DNA of 64,000 nt from Pardosa pseudoannulata (lineage: Eukaryota; Arthropoda; Arachnida; Araneae; Lycosidae), in contig CM063500.1 of NCBI GenBank assembly GCA_032207245.1, positions 32,913,775-32,977,774 on the forward strand. Reading direction: 5' to 3'. The position numbers and the translations under genes were made by a program. The notes under the pieces are model-generated. The model was given only the letters and a program-made list of their open reading frames with translations, ran no database searches and was not told where the DNA came from. This document shows, one piece after another, positions 9,852 through 22,651 of the stretch. Position 1 is the first letter of the stretch; each line of letters begins with the position of its first letter.

Positions 9852-12839
9852 AAATATTTTTTTGCTGCCTACTTATAAAAATTTCTGCTTCCTTATTTTT
9901 TGATATATTTACAATCTTTATTGTTGCCAAGCTGTAATTTTAGTGTTTGCTTGATATGTCTTTCCTCTTGTGCCAATTCTTTTCATGTGTTACATTGTTA
10001 TAATACTTTGTTGAATGTTTCTAAAGATCTGATTTATTGCTTTTATAACTCATTTATCGAAATTAATTTTGCTAAGCTAAATAGATTTTAACAGGTTGCT
10101 AAAATAAAAAAGTTTTGTACTTTTCATATGCAAACCTTTTGAATGAGAAAACTTTATATTAATGATTTATTGTAACAGAAGCATTTTTAGCTTGTGTAAC
10201 ACACTGCTTTTTAGAGTTAACCTTTTTTGTTTTACAACCTAATCTGATATATGTGCCAAAAAAAATCACTTATTACCTCTTCACCTATGAAGTACTACTG
10301 AGGCCATTTAAATCTGTTTATTTGCAATTTATGGATTTTATGTTGCCTTTTTAATCTTTACAAATCAACATATTGACAAAATTTGTCCTGGAAATGTAAA
10401 TAATGTTGGTGTGTATGTATGTGTAAGTTTTCTACTGTGAGTTTTTAGAGACGGTGTTTCTTGTTATTTTTTTTCAAAACAATTATGCATGGTAAAATTA
10501 TTCATGGATTTTCAGCAAAATTTAAAGGAAAGTGTTTTATGAAAACATGAATACATACACTGTACCTGGTTTATTTGTAGTGTTATTTGTGTGTATTACT
10601 TAATCAATAATATTTATGTTAAATATGAGAGAAATGTTTTAAATGTCATATATTTTTCATTAGAAATATTTTATATAGAAGTGAATATCATTACTGTAAG
10701 TTAATACTTTTGACTGCTTTCTTGCTATTTTCAACATTATTTAGAAAGCATGTAAAGCATACTGAATTTTTATCTGTCTTTTCAAATATTTTGGATGTGT
10801 ATAGATATAAATTATCTCAAATTTTTATAAGTCATATAAAAATGTTTATTGTTTAATGAAACATTAAATATGAGGAGTACATTATATATGTTGAATTAAC
10901 CTAATTAACCATAAAAGTATTAATGTAATATATAATGATATTAATTTTTTTTGGTATAACAGTTTAGACACTAAAATAAACTTAAGTATAATTAAATCCT
11001 TTTACAATACTTTTTCGTGTGTTGCTGATCACCCTTTTATATAAGTTGTTGAAGTTTGTATCATTATTGCAGTTAAATTCTATCCTAAAAACTCATTTAT
11101 ACCTGGGAAAACTTTAATTTTCTATTTATGTACTTATATGTAAATGGATAAGAATGTTACTCAAATTAGCTCAATTTTCACTAGAGATATTCAAAGTATT
11201 TTGATGTATGAAAAATATTTTCAGTTTTGTGTTAAAGGTAAAAAAGATCTAAAAATGATAAGTAAAAGCATATCCAATTGAGTTATTGTTTATTTGTTAT
11301 ATTTAAAATCCCTTTTTTTTATTCCCTTTTCTTTTATAGAGTTGTTAAAAGCTTTATATTTAATTCTATCTTATGAATTTAAATTTGATACTAATAGCTG
11401 TTCAATCCAAACATATTTTCTTAGGATGTTAGTTTACAGACTTTAGTTTAAATCTTTAATTTCCATGAACAAATTATTTTTCTTGTAATTTACTACTTAA
11501 ATTTAAAAAATGTGTGATTGTAAAGTTATATTTCTGGATTCTAGAAAGGCCTGTTTACAATAATCTTTACAGAACATATCTTGATGACTTTGCCTCTTGA
11601 TTTTATTTTAAGTTATTACATTTTGTTAGAGTGTTAACTTTGATTTAAAGCTTTTTTATATTTTTATGTATATTTTTAATAAAATGTGAAATGCATATGG
11701 GATGTTTGAGGTTCTTTTAACCCTTTCAGGGTGAGTGTATAACATAAGGTATTGAGTATGATGCACCTGCCTGATTTTGGGGGTTCTTTTTATTGGAGGG
11801 GGGCTGGGGGGTATGTTTACCCTGGTTTAAACATACATTAAGAAGAATAGCAGGGCTAACTTACCAGTTTATATTGTATTTTATGCTCTCATGTAATCTT
11901 ATGCATGTCTACAAAAGGGCAAAGTTTCATTGTGCTATATTTTTAAATATAGCTTTAAAGCTTATTTATACATGTTTCACTACATATCTCTGTTGGACAA
12001 AATATGTTTACATATCATATCAAAAGCCTATGAAAAATTCCTTCAATAGTTATATCAACAGTTATTAACAACAATTAAATAATCATTCTTTATAAATATT
12101 AAAAATATTTTATGGAGTGAATTATACCATGTATGTAGTAATTTTTGTTGTGTATTTCTCTGTGTTTAAAGTTTTACATTTTGAGGTAAATTTAATAGAT
12201 TTTACAAGTACTGTATATATAATGAACTTTGGATGTTACATAAGACATATTTCTAGAATTATTTAGCAAAAAAAAGTATGCATTTCTTTAAAATGTATTG
12301 GTGTATTTTAATAGGTCTTTACGTACATGGAATTTGTGCTGTTTCAGATAGGATCTGTTCCCATTAAATCAGTATTGTATAAAATTTATAGATCTTAATA
12401 CCAGGACAAACTTTCTGAAAAGCCTCCTGTTTTGTTAAGTTGCAGAGAATCATCATCCTACAATATTTTCTATCATTCACAAATCTATTTATGAAATTAT
12501 AAAGTTTTATTTTATCACTTTATTAATTTTTTATTGAAAGTTGTATGTCATGAAAATGTTGTGTATTGATCGTGTTTTATACTTTTTGTAAGGAAGTGAT
12601 AGAATTTTTAAAAGATTAATAATGTATTATGCTAATACAATGAATAAAAAGTAGCACATTTCAAAATTCTTCATTAAAACTAAATTTTAAGTCATTTTTA
12701 TCATAATGAATAGGAATTTACAATGTACATAAGTTATAGTTTATTTCTTTGTTGTTATTAACATCTTAAAATATCCATTGTAATAGCAGTCATAAGTAAT
12801 GAATTATATGGTCTAGTTGACTTTTACTAGAAGAGAAAC

Positions 12840-12840
<1 letters not shown>
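9852..12840 (+). other. CHPF 3' UTR running into AT-rich downstream DNA
   Basis: The first AATAAA after the stop is at 10103-10108, and others occur further on (for example near 11680). The true polyadenylation site cannot be fixed by eye. No other coding region, RNA gene or mobile element is recognised. Short ORFs here (for example 9900-10091 and 11793-12068) have AT-driven composition and no domain. Confidence 0.45.

Positions 12841-12842
<2 letters not shown>

Positions 12843-12872
<30 letters not shown>
12843..12872. repeat. (TA)n microsatellite
   Basis: An uninterrupted TA dinucleotide run of 30 bp. Confidence 0.95.
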
Positions 12873-12876
<4 letters not shown>

Positions 12877-13015
12877 ATGATTAGATTGGGGAAAAATATG
12901 GAAAGAGTCACTCTTCAGAATTCTGCATTATGATTGAGATTTTAACTTAGTTTTATTATACTCAAATTTTTTACATTATACATTACTAATTTTCATTTTA
13001 TTTCTTTACATATTT

Positions 13016-13868
13016 ACTTTTTGATAATTTCATTTTAATAATGTTTGTAAATCACATATGGTTTAATCGGCTTTTACTGTTAAGTTATACTTTTAATTTC
13101 TATCTGATTAGATCAGTTGATTAAAATTATCATATAAAATGGTAAGATATTATTCTTTAATTTGCCATTAATAAAATGTTCATCCTTATTATTACCATTT
13201 CTTTCGCCTTCCTTTGTAATGAATGGTTATTTCTGTATTATTTTAGAAATGAAGCATCCAATACTCAATTTTACTTAAAACATCTACCTCCTTCAATAAA
13301 AATCAATTCTTGTCTCTTATGGAAGAGGTTCTTAAACTGTTTCAGCAATAAGCAGCTTTGAAATTGTAAATTAACGTTGAATTTTAGATCAGAATTAATG
13401 CTATTTGTGAGCAAATGAAAAGGTGTAATTGTTTAGTATTTACTTTTTGAAAATTTCATTTTAATAGTATTTGTAAATCATATTGTATCATTTAATTAGC
13501 TTGTACTGTGAAGTTTTATATACTTTCAGTTTCTATCTGATTAGATCAGTTGATTAAAATTATCATGTAGTGATAAGATATTCTTCTTTAATTTGCCATT
13601 GATGAAATGTTCATTCTTATTATCACCATTTCTCTTGTCTTCCTTTGTAATGAATAGTTATTTCTGTATTATTTTAAAAATGAAGCATCCAATACTCAAT
13701 TTTACTTTGAACATCTACCTCCCTCAATAAAAATTAATCATTTCCTGTCTCTTATGGAAGAAGTTCTTAAACAGCCATGAGCAGCTTTGAAATTGTAAAG
13801 TAACTTTGAATTTGAAATTAGAATTAATGCTATTTTTGAGCTAATACAAAGGGTGTAATTGTTTTATA
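13016..13868. repeat. Tandem duplication of a ~425-bp unit
   Basis: The block at about 13016-13440 is repeated at about 13441-13868 with roughly 85-90% identity by eye. Landmarks in both copies are CTGATTAGATCAGTTGATTA, GAAGCATCCAATACTCAATT and AGCAGCTTTGAAATTGTAAA. It has no coding capacity. An (ATT)n run lies just downstream at about 13976-14001. Confidence 0.8.
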
Positions 13869-13879
13869 AAGTTATTTCT

Positions 13880-14829
13880 GTGGAAGCTTTTGATTGTCAA
13901 TTTTGTGCTTATTGTAAATGTTGATGCTAAAGAAGTACTAACATTTACAATAAGTTCACAATTGGTGATAACAATATTATTATTATTATTATTATTATTA
14001 TTGAAAGGAAACTATGACCTGTACAACATCTATTTAAAAGACTAGCAAGCAACTGCCATTGTGATGTTGGATTAAAAGAGGCTATGTATTTGGTGCCAAA
14101 GTGATCATCAGCATTTACAATAAATATAGAATTGACGATTAAAAGCTTCAACAATTTTGATTAACTAATTTCAATAAAAGAGCAAAAGTATTATTGAAAT
14201 AGATTAATTTTAATGAAGATAGAATGTCAATTAGAATATTGGATACCATTCATAGTGTAACTCAAAGTCATTCTGTTTTAGATTGTAGTGGTTCTTGTTG
14301 TTTAATAACTTGATGTTACTTGCCTGTCTTGGTGCCATGTTTCAATTCATTTATATAAATGAAAGATTAATTAATAGATCTAGAGAAGTGTGGTTAGAAA
14401 ATCTTATATGTGTTCAAATTTTCTTAATGTTTTACTTTTTTACTTAAAGCCATTATTTAATTTTTTCTCCAAATATGTTGAAGAATGAATTATTTTTTGA
14501 TAATCATTATGCATTATTGCCAATTATTGTATTCAAATGCTTATTGTAATGCTTTATTTGCCATAATTTGTCAATGAGATTTTGTGAAATTATGAGGTGC
14601 AATTTTACATGACATGGTGAATAATTTGTTATCTTCTGTATTTTTATATTTTTGTTTTCTTCAAATTAGATTACTTTGTTAAAGACTATTTTTGTTACTC
14701 TAGCTCTAAAAAGTGTCACATCCGGTGTTATATTTAAATGAATAATCTTCAGTTTTAGGAATTATAAATAATTAATTAGTTTAAATGTGATATTCTATTT
14801 TTAATTTTATTTTGTTGATTTATCCATGC
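13880..14829. other. AT-rich sequence, nothing recognised beyond an (ATT)n tract
   Basis: A simple (ATT)n run lies at about 13976-14001. A short motif, CATTTACAATAA, occurs twice (about 13942 and 14113) on either side of it. No gene is seen. Confidence 0.35.
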
Positions 14830-15403
14830 TGAGAGAAGTTTGTTCTGAATATATAACAAAATATTTTGTTAAATACTAAGGTTCAAATCATGCTTCTTTG
14901 CTGCTGAATGTTTTACTTTTAGCTGCAGTATTTATCTGAACTGTTGTAGGTTTATGACTGCTGTATTAGCAAAATCCATATTTAATAGATCTAATTTAAT
15001 TTTTATTTGAGAAGTGTACTCTGAATGTATAGCAAAATATTTTGTTAAATGCAAATATTTAAATCATGCTTCTTTGAAGCTGAATGTTTTTCTTTCAGCC
15101 ATAATGCTTAGTTGAACTGTCATTTTTTTAATGACTTCTGTGCTAGCAGAATTCATGTTTAATACATCTGATTTAATTTTTTTATTTAAGTACTGTGTTC
15201 TAAATATGTAGCAAAATATTTTGTCGAATTCTAAAGCTGAAATTATGCTGCTTTGCTGCTGAATGTTTTTCTTTCAGCCATAATGTTTAGATGAACTGTC
15301 ATTGATTTATGACTTTTATGTTAGCAAAATACATGTTTATCCATTGTCTTCTTCAGCATTACAGCCTGTCTCAGCCAAATAGAGATAGCCAAGGCTATCT
15401 CTA

Positions 15404-15694
15404 TCAATCTTCTCCTTGTGACTCTATTTGGAGCAATAGATTGGCATTGGTTGACTCCCAGATCTTTAAGATATCTTTCAACAAAATCATCTCACTTGGT
15501 AGGGAGGGAAGTCTTTCTCTTTGTGTATCCTCAACCTTTCGAAAAGTCACCGATTTATTTGGGTTCAAATCATTATATCTAAAAAGATGCTCTAGCCATC
15601 TAATGCAGCTAGCCTCTATAAACCTAACAATATCTGGTTTCCCAAATCTATTGTAATTTATGTTTATTAAATCTAATTTAAGTTTTTTATTCAT
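15404..15694 (-). pseudogene. Non-LTR retrotransposon C-terminal fragment, copy 1 in the array
   Basis: The minus strand is open for 96 codons. The recognisable part reads FGKPDIVRFIEASCIRWLEHL, 'NKSVTFRKVEDT' and 'ILKIWESTNANLLL'. This is the region after the reverse transcriptase of an arthropod (probably RTE-related) non-LTR element, normally seen as F-G-x-P-D-I-V-x-F-I ... R-W-x-G-H-x. It has no start, no upstream domains and an internally altered arginine-rich stretch, so it is a relic. Copies 2 and 3 follow at about 655-bp spacing. Confidence 0.7.
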
Positions 15695-16009
15695 GAATTG
15701 TTTTAAATATATAGCAAAATATTCTGCTAAATACTGAGGCTCAAATCAGGCTACTTTGTTACTGAATGCTTTTCATTAACAATGTTTTGCTCAAGTGTCA
15801 TTGGTTTATGACTACTGAGTTAACAAAATTTGTTTAATAGATCTGATTTAGCTATTATTTCAGAAGTGTGTTCTAAATTTATGAGAAAATATTATGTTAA
15901 AAGATAAGGCTCAAATAATTTTTTTTCTGCTAAATGTTTTTCTTTAAGCCACAATGGTTAGCTGAACCCTCATTGGTTCAAGACTTCTGTGTTCCTAATA
16001 TTCATGTTC

Positions 16010-16325
16010 ATTCTTATTCTTCAACACAACATACAGCTTGTCACAGTCCAATGCAGTCCAATCATCTCCATATGAATGTCTAAAACAATAGATTGCCATT
16101 GGTTGACTCCCTGATCTTTAAGATCTTTGTTAACAGAATCAACCCACTTGATGGGTGACTTTCCTCTTTTTCGTGTATCCTCAACCTTTAAAAAAGTCAC
16201 TAATTTAGTTGGGTTTGAATCATTATATCTAAAAAGATGTCCTAGCCATCTAATGCAGCTAGCCTTTATAATCCTGACACTATCTGGTTCTCCAAATGTT
16301 TTGTAGTTTGTGTTTATTAGATCTG
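16010..16325 (-). pseudogene. Same LINE C-terminal fragment, copy 2
   Basis: Nucleotide match to copy 1 ('CCTAGCCATCTAATGCAGCT', 'TATCTGGTTCTCCAAATG', 'ATCTTTAAGATCTTTGTTAA'). The frame is broken by stops and small indels. It is part of the second higher-order unit of the array. Confidence 0.7.
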
Positions 16326-16664
16326 ATTTAATTTTTATTTGAGAAATTTGTTCTAAATAATAGCAAAATATTCTGCTAAATACTAAGGCTCAAATCAAGC
16401 TGCTTTGTTACTGAATGCTTTTCATTAGCAATGTTTTGCTGGAGTGTCATGGGTTTACAACTGCTGAGTTAACAAAATTTATGTTTAATAGATCTGATTT
16501 AGCTATTATTTGAGAAGTGTGTTCTAAATTTATGAGAAAATATTATGTTAAAAGATAAGGCTCAAATCATGTTTCTTTGCTGCTGAATGTTTTTTTTCAG
16601 CCACAATGTTTAGCTGAACTCTCATTGGTTCACAACTTCTGTGTTCGTAATATTCATGTTCATT

Positions 16665-16985
16665 CTTCTTCAACACAACATTCAGCCTGTCACAGGCCAA
16701 GGCAGTCTCTATTAATCTTCTTCATATGACTGTCTAAAACAATAGATTGCCATTGATTAACTCCCAGATCTTTAAGATCTCTGTTAATAGAATGAATTCA
16801 CCTAATGGGTGGCTTTCCTCTTTTTCAAAAACCCTTAACTTTTTAAAATGTTACTAATTTAGTTAGGTTTGAGTCATATGTAAAAAGATGTACTAGCCAT
16901 CTAATGCAGCTAGCCTTTATAATCCTGACAACATCTGGTTCTCCAAATGTCTTGTAGTTTGTGTTTATTAGATCTGATTTAATTT
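16665..16985 (-). pseudogene. Same LINE C-terminal fragment, copy 3
   Basis: Closest to copy 2 ('CTAGCCATCTAATGCAGCTA', 'TCTGGTTCTCCAAATGTCTT'), as expected if copies 2 and 3 arose by a recent unequal exchange. The frame is disrupted. Confidence 0.7.
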
Positions 16986-17960
16986 TTATTTGAGAAGTTT
17001 GTTCTAAATATATAGCAAAATATTCTGCTAAATACTAAGGCTCAAATAAGGCTGCTTTAGGGGTTTCATTAGCAATGTCAAGGCAAAATGAAAAAAATTA
17101 TTTTATAGATCTGATTAGCTATTATTTTTTTAGAATTCTGAAATTTAAAAATTATGTTTAAAAAATTCTGCATATGTTTAATTACTAAGGCTCAAATCAG
17201 GCTGCTTTGCTACTGAATGTTTTTCAACAGCATCGTTTAGCTGAAGTATCATTGGTTTATGACTGCTGTGTTAGCAAAATTCATGTTTAACAGATCTGAG
17301 TTAGCTTTTATTTGAGAAGTGTGTTCTAAATTTATAAGAAAATATTGTGTTAAAAACTAAGGCTCAAATCATGTTTCTTGTTACTAAATGTTTAGCTGGC
17401 ATGTCATTGGTTTATATCTGCTGTGTTAGCGAAAATCATGTTTAATTGATCTGAATTAGCTATTATTTGAGAAGTGTGTTCTAAATATATAGTAAAATAT
17501 TTTCCTAAATACTAAGGCTCAAATCAGGCTGCTTTGCTACTGAATGTTTTTCAACAGCATCGTTTAGCTGAAGTATCATTGGTTTAGGACTGGTGTGCTA
17601 GCAAAATTCATGTTTAATTCATCTGCTTTAATTTTTATTTGAGAAATGTGTTCTAAATATATATTAAAATATTTGTTTTTTAAAGTTAAGGCTCAAATGT
17701 TTCTTTGCTGATGAATTTTTTCAACAGCAATGGTTAGCTGAAGTGTGATTGTTTGTCATATACAATGCTGTGTTAGCAAAATTCATGTCTAATTGATTTA
17801 ATTTTTATTTGAGTGTGTTATAAATTTAGAGAAAAATATTTTGTTAAATTCCAAGTCTGAAATCAATGACTTTGCTGAATATTTTAAACAATAAACTCTT
17901 TGTCAGTGAGTTTTGACTGTTCTGTCAGCAATATTAATGCTGACAGATTCTGATTTAATT

Positions 17961-18396
17961 TTTGTTTTGTGGCACTAATATGATTATGTACTTAATACCT
18001 TCATTTGAAAGTTTTTATTTCTTATTACTTTTGGCTCATGAGTGTTATTGATAGGTCCCAAACTTATGTTTAATTGTTGTATATAATCTCAATTTTTAGG
18101 TATTGTATGTACACCAAATTTATTATTTAAAATGCTCTATTTTGTAGCTTCGACATTCAATATATTAACTGTAACCTTAAAGTATGTAGGATTTATTAAT
18201 ACGAATTTCACTGATGATTTGTTTTCCTCTTTAATATTCCTTTGTTTTATGTTATTGAAAATGCATTTTGTTAATCTTTAGAAATATTTCTTTGGATTTA
18301 TTCTGCTTCTTTGATAATTTATTTTTATGTTGTAGCAATATAGCTATTTGGATTCGGAAAATCAACTCTCCGGCATTATGATTACACTGTCTATCC
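17961..18396. other. AT-rich spacer between array and transposon
   Basis: Nothing recognised, apart from a TTTGGATTCGGAAAATCAAC stretch just before the transposon end that vaguely resembles pogo-type termini. Confidence 0.3.
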
Positions 18397-18398
18397 TA

Positions 18399-21300
18399 CA
18401 GTCGACTCTTGATATTTCAAATTTTTCGGACTCGAGAAAAATAGTCGAGATAACCAAAGTTCGAAATAACGAAAAAATTAAGTATTGTTTTACACTGAAA
18501 TATATGATCGTTATTGAAAAAATATGCTTTCTAAACATAACCAGGCTAAATACTTTTATGTCCCTTGATCATAAAAGTTTTTGTTCAACAGTGGCTCAAC
18601 AGCCCGGTGAATAGTCGAAATTTGTTTGGGGCACCTGGGCTTGAGTTGAATCTCCAGTGATCAAGATGAATTATTTTTTAAGGGGAAAACCATCAGTAAC
18701 ATTAAAAAGAGTTTAAAGGTGCTAAACAGTTATTATAAAATGTCATAATAAAATTTAAATATTTACAGGTCCTAAATAAATGATTAAATTACATTATGCG
18801 AAAAGAAAGAGTAAAAATGAAGAAGGCTACATGTTAAAAGTTTTTAGTACCGTGCGGAAAAACCAAACTGAATTTAGGCCAAATTTGAGTAGACAAACTC
18901 TAGAATCCCTGATGATAGAAAATGGAAATATTTTTATCAGGGTCAATGTTTTTTGTTTGGTAAGAGTCTCTAATTCATCATTAGTTTTTATTCTCCAATA
19001 TTACTTAACTGTAATGGGCCATAAATTTTTCTAAGTATTTTTCGCTAAAAAATTAGTAAATTATTTAAATCTCTGTGTCAGGGTCCAAGTCTCACAATAA
19101 GTTATCAATGGACAAATAATAGTTATGTAAACTTTTAGTTTAATTGTCCTCGAGATCGATTTATTTTTCAATAGATGTCGATAGAAAAAACAGCATCGGT
19201 TCCCCTTCACTTTCAACTTTTTATTCAATTACTTAACTGTATTGGGCAATAAATTTTTCTAAGTATTTTTCGATAAAAAATTAGTAAATTATTTACATCT
19301 CTGTGTCAGAGTCCAAGTCTCACAACAATAAGTTACCAATAGGCGAATCATAGTTATGTAAATTTTTAGTTTAATTGATCTCGAGATCGATTTATTTTTC
19401 AATAGATGTCGATAGAAGAAATAACATCGGCTCCCTTTTGGGATTCTGCTATCAATTTCCTTTCAACTTTTTATTCAATTACTTAACTGTATTGGGCCAT
19501 AACATTTTATAAGTATTTTTCGATTTAAAAAAATTAGTAAGTTATTTACATCTCTGTGTCTCAGTCTCTGAGTGCAAGTCTCAGAACATTGCGTTACCAA
19601 TGGGTGGATAATAGTTATGTAAATTTTTAGTTTAATTGTTCTCAAGATTGATTTATTTTTCAATAGATATCGATAGAAGAAATAACATCGGTTCCCCTAC
19701 AGGATTCTGCTATCAAATTCCTTTGAACTTTTTATTCAATTGTATTCAAATTGTATTCAACTGTATTGAGCCATAAATTTTCTATTTTTCGCTAAAAAAA
19801 TTAGTAAATTATTTACATTTCTGTGTCAGAGTTAAGTCTCACAACAATAAGTTACCAATGGGCGAATAATAGTTATGTAAACTTTTAGTTTAATTGTTCT
19901 CGAGATCGATTTATTTTTCAATAGATGTCGATAGAAGAAATAACATCAGTTCCCCTTCAGGATTCTACTATCAATTTCTTTTCAACTTTTTATTCAATTA
20001 CTTAACTGTATTGGGCCATAAATTTTTCTAAGTATTTTTCGATAAAGAATTAGTAAATTATTTACATGTTTATGTCAGATTCCAAGTCTCAGAACAGCAA
20101 GTTACCAATGGGCGAATAATAGTTATGTAAATTTTTAGTTTAATTGTTCTCGGTATTGATTTATTTTTCAATAGATATCGATAGAAGAAATAACATCGGT
20201 TCTCCTTCAAGATTCTGCTATTAATTTCATTCAACTTTTTATTCAATTACTTAACTGTGATTAGCCATAAGTTTTTCTAAGTGTATTTAGCTAAAAAATT
20301 AGTAAATTATTTAAATCTCTGTGTCAGAGTCCAAGTCTCACAACAATGCTTTACCAAAGGGTGGATAATAGCTATGCAAATTTTTAGTTTAATTGTTCTC
20401 GATATTGATTTATTTTTCAATAGATGGCGATAAAAGAAATCATCTCCCTTCAGATTCTGCTATCAATTTTTCATTATTCAACTTTTTATTCAATTACTTA
20501 ACTGTGATTAGCCATAAGTTTTTCTAAGTGTATTTAGCTAAAAAATTAGTAAATTATTTAAATCTCTGTGTCAGAGTCCAAGTCTCACGATAAGTTACCA
20601 ATGGGCGAATAATAGTTATGTAAATTTTTAGTTTAATTGTTCTCGAGCTCAATTTATTTTTCAATAGATGTCGATATAAGAAATAACATCAGTTCCCCTT
20701 CAAGATTCTGCTATCAATTTCCGCAGAAATTAAAGTGTTTATAATCGAACCTAGATATGTAAATCTATCAACAGTTTCAAATTTTGAAGTTGTCAGCAAT
20801 CAGGTAGTCACTGTAGTTGCTGATAAATTTAGTTTTTGCCCTATATTTTGTTTTTGTTTGTTCATGGTAGATATATAGATATTAAATTATGTATGCAAGC
20901 CATCAAGTTATTAAAAAAAGCTACGTAAGAAAGTTCCCTAAATCATCGAGATAAGTATAGGAAATTTGGAGATAGCGACATGGTTTACCTAAAGTCGAAA
21001 TCTAAATCATGGATTTAGACAATGGATTAATTTTGTCATGGAAAGTCATTTTTCAAGTAAAATGAGTAAAAGTCATGGAAATCATGGATGCTAAACTACC
21101 GATTAAAAAAAATGCATTGAATTGTTAATTCTATTTTTACTTGTCATTTGCTGAGTTACTGAGTTTGGTATTTATGTATTATCCTATTGACCATATTGAC
21201 AAGTAAAATTTGTTCACCAAGGAAACTCAAAGCAAGAAAGCTTAATTTAAATGTAATTCTGGTTTTTTTTTTAAATTGTAGATTAAAATTTTATTAATAT

Positions 21301-21796
21301 AATAATTAATATTTTTGAATAAAAATTTGTTAAGATTTTGCAAAAAATATAAGTTTATCTCTAGGGAATTGTTATATAAACATTATACAATTATATTTTT
21401 TATTCATGGTCATTATTTCCTATACCAAAGTACCCTGAATTCAAATTGGAAATATTTTGATTGAAAAATTGCTATATGATTAAACTTAGGAAGATACAAC
21501 AATTTATTTTTATGTATGTGAGTTTTCACTTATAAAGTAATTTATAGTTTTTTTTTATGATAAAATTCCTGTAATTTCTCTAAAAGCATATATTTTATGT
21601 ATGTAATCAGAAGTTTTATTCATATATACTTTAACGAAAGCTTTTTAAAGTCATGGAAAATGATGCTAAATCAGGAAAGTCATGAGTCATATATGTTTTA
21701 TTTTGATACCCTGTAGCGAGCAATAAAATATGATCTAATTTGGAAATTCTTTTCGAATCTTGAAAATAGAGATCGAAATGTATCAAGAGCCGACTG
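18399..21796. mobile_element. Pogo/Tigger-type DNA transposon (non-autonomous or decayed), hosting an internal array
   Basis: The left terminus CAGTCGACTCTTGATATTTC and the right terminus read inward (CAGTCGGCTCTTGATACATT) are matching inverted repeats. TA lies on both outer sides (18397-18398 and 21797-21798), the target duplication of Tc1/mariner and pogo elements. The style of the ends points to the pogo/Tigger group. I found no transposase, and the ORF at 18780-19034 shows no domain. The interior holds seven tandem copies of a LINE piece (19017-20725), then AT-rich DNA with scattered GTCATGGAAA-like words. It could also be a MITE that grew by internal repeat expansion. Confidence 0.6.
19017..20725 (-). 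repeat. Seven-copy tandem array (~246-bp unit) of a reverse-transcriptase segment
   Basis: Units begin near 19017, 19243, 19494, 19770, 20013, 20260 and 20508, each with AAATTAGTAAATTATTTA, TTACCAATGGGCGAATAATA and TTATTTTTCAATAGATGTCG. The minus strand of a unit reads as the segment just after the catalytic part of a non-LTR reverse transcriptase: 'TIKLKIYITIIHPLVT..SETCT' followed by 'LNRKILIKCYGPIQ' (19475-19663 is open for 62 codons). In intact elements this is T-K-L-x-I-Y-K-T-x-I-R-P-V-x-x-Y-G-x-E-T-W. All copies carry stops or shifts. It is antisense, like the LINE fragments at 15.4-17.0 kb, which encode the next stretch of such a protein. Confidence 0.75.
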
Positions 21797-21798
21797 TA

Positions 21799-22651
21799 TT
21801 TGTACTATTAATCTTTAAATTATATCCAAAGTCAGCATTTTATTAAAACAGTAACATCAAGATTCTGTTAATATTTTGTTGATTCTTTGTTTTAAAAGCT
21901 TGTTTTCGATATATTTCTTTGGAATAATCTCAAAATCTCTGATATTAAAATTTTTTTTAAGGTTTTAGCTTAACTATTAAAATGAGGAAAAGCTTAAAAA
22001 GGAAATAAGAAATTCATTATTTTATAATCGAAACCTTAAAAAAGCCTTTTTTTTATTTAGTGAAAGTCATTTTTTGTTTAAAATCGAATGGCCGAAAGGG
22101 ATTCTTTTATTTGAAACCTTTTTTTTTTAATGCTTAGCATTTTTTTCTTAAAAAAACTGAAGCCCGGTGAAAACATATTAAGATTATGCTTGAATAAAAG
22201 AAAATGATCTTAATTGAGTTGTTTTTTTATTGTTTCCAAGGCTTAAAATTTCCTATTTTCGGAGTCCAATTGTTTTTGTATCTTTAGAATCATAAAGTGC
22301 TTTTAAAAAGCAGTAAATCTCCATGTTTTATTCTCCAATTTTTTATGACATATTTTTTCCTCTCTTGTTTTTAAATCAGTATTTTAATGCATATTTTATC
22401 GATTTTTCAAAGCAGGAAATCGATATATTTGTTGTTAATGCCTACAGGATTTAAATATTTTGGATTAGCATTTAAATAAAACTTCCCAATTTCTGTGTAT
22501 TTTTAAAAATTTTCAGACAGTTGAGAATTTTTTTTAATGAACATTTTAAGTGTTCTTTGTTATAGCTAGGGAAATTAAGAATTTCTTTTGTTCTCGTAGG
22601 CGATATCTTTCAAAAAAATATGATGTAGCTAGAAATTGATGTAGCAAATTA
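21799..22651. other. AT-rich spacer, nothing recognised
   Basis: No reading frame, repeat or RNA gene that I can support between two Tigger-type elements. Confidence 0.35.

Larger units (their letters stand above)
14830..17960. repeat. Satellite-like tandem array of ~170-bp monomers with embedded LINE fragments
   Basis: About 13 diverged monomers share the landmarks TTCTAAATATATAGCAAAAT, AAGGCTCAAATCATG, GCTGAATGTTTTTCTTTCAG and CATGTTTAATAGATCTGATT. Between some monomers sit three copies of a ~310-bp antisense retrotransposon fragment (listed separately). One fragment plus two monomers recurs at about 655-bp spacing: the motif GTTTATTAGATCTGATTT-like occurs near 15660, 16310 and 16967. This is a higher-order repeat. 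No coding function is expected. Confidence 0.85.

Noticed and set aside
15309..15656. 115-codon plus-strand ORF in the satellite array
   Set aside because: The opposite strand carries the recognisable LINE protein segment. The plus frame shows no motif and mixes monomer with LINE sequence.
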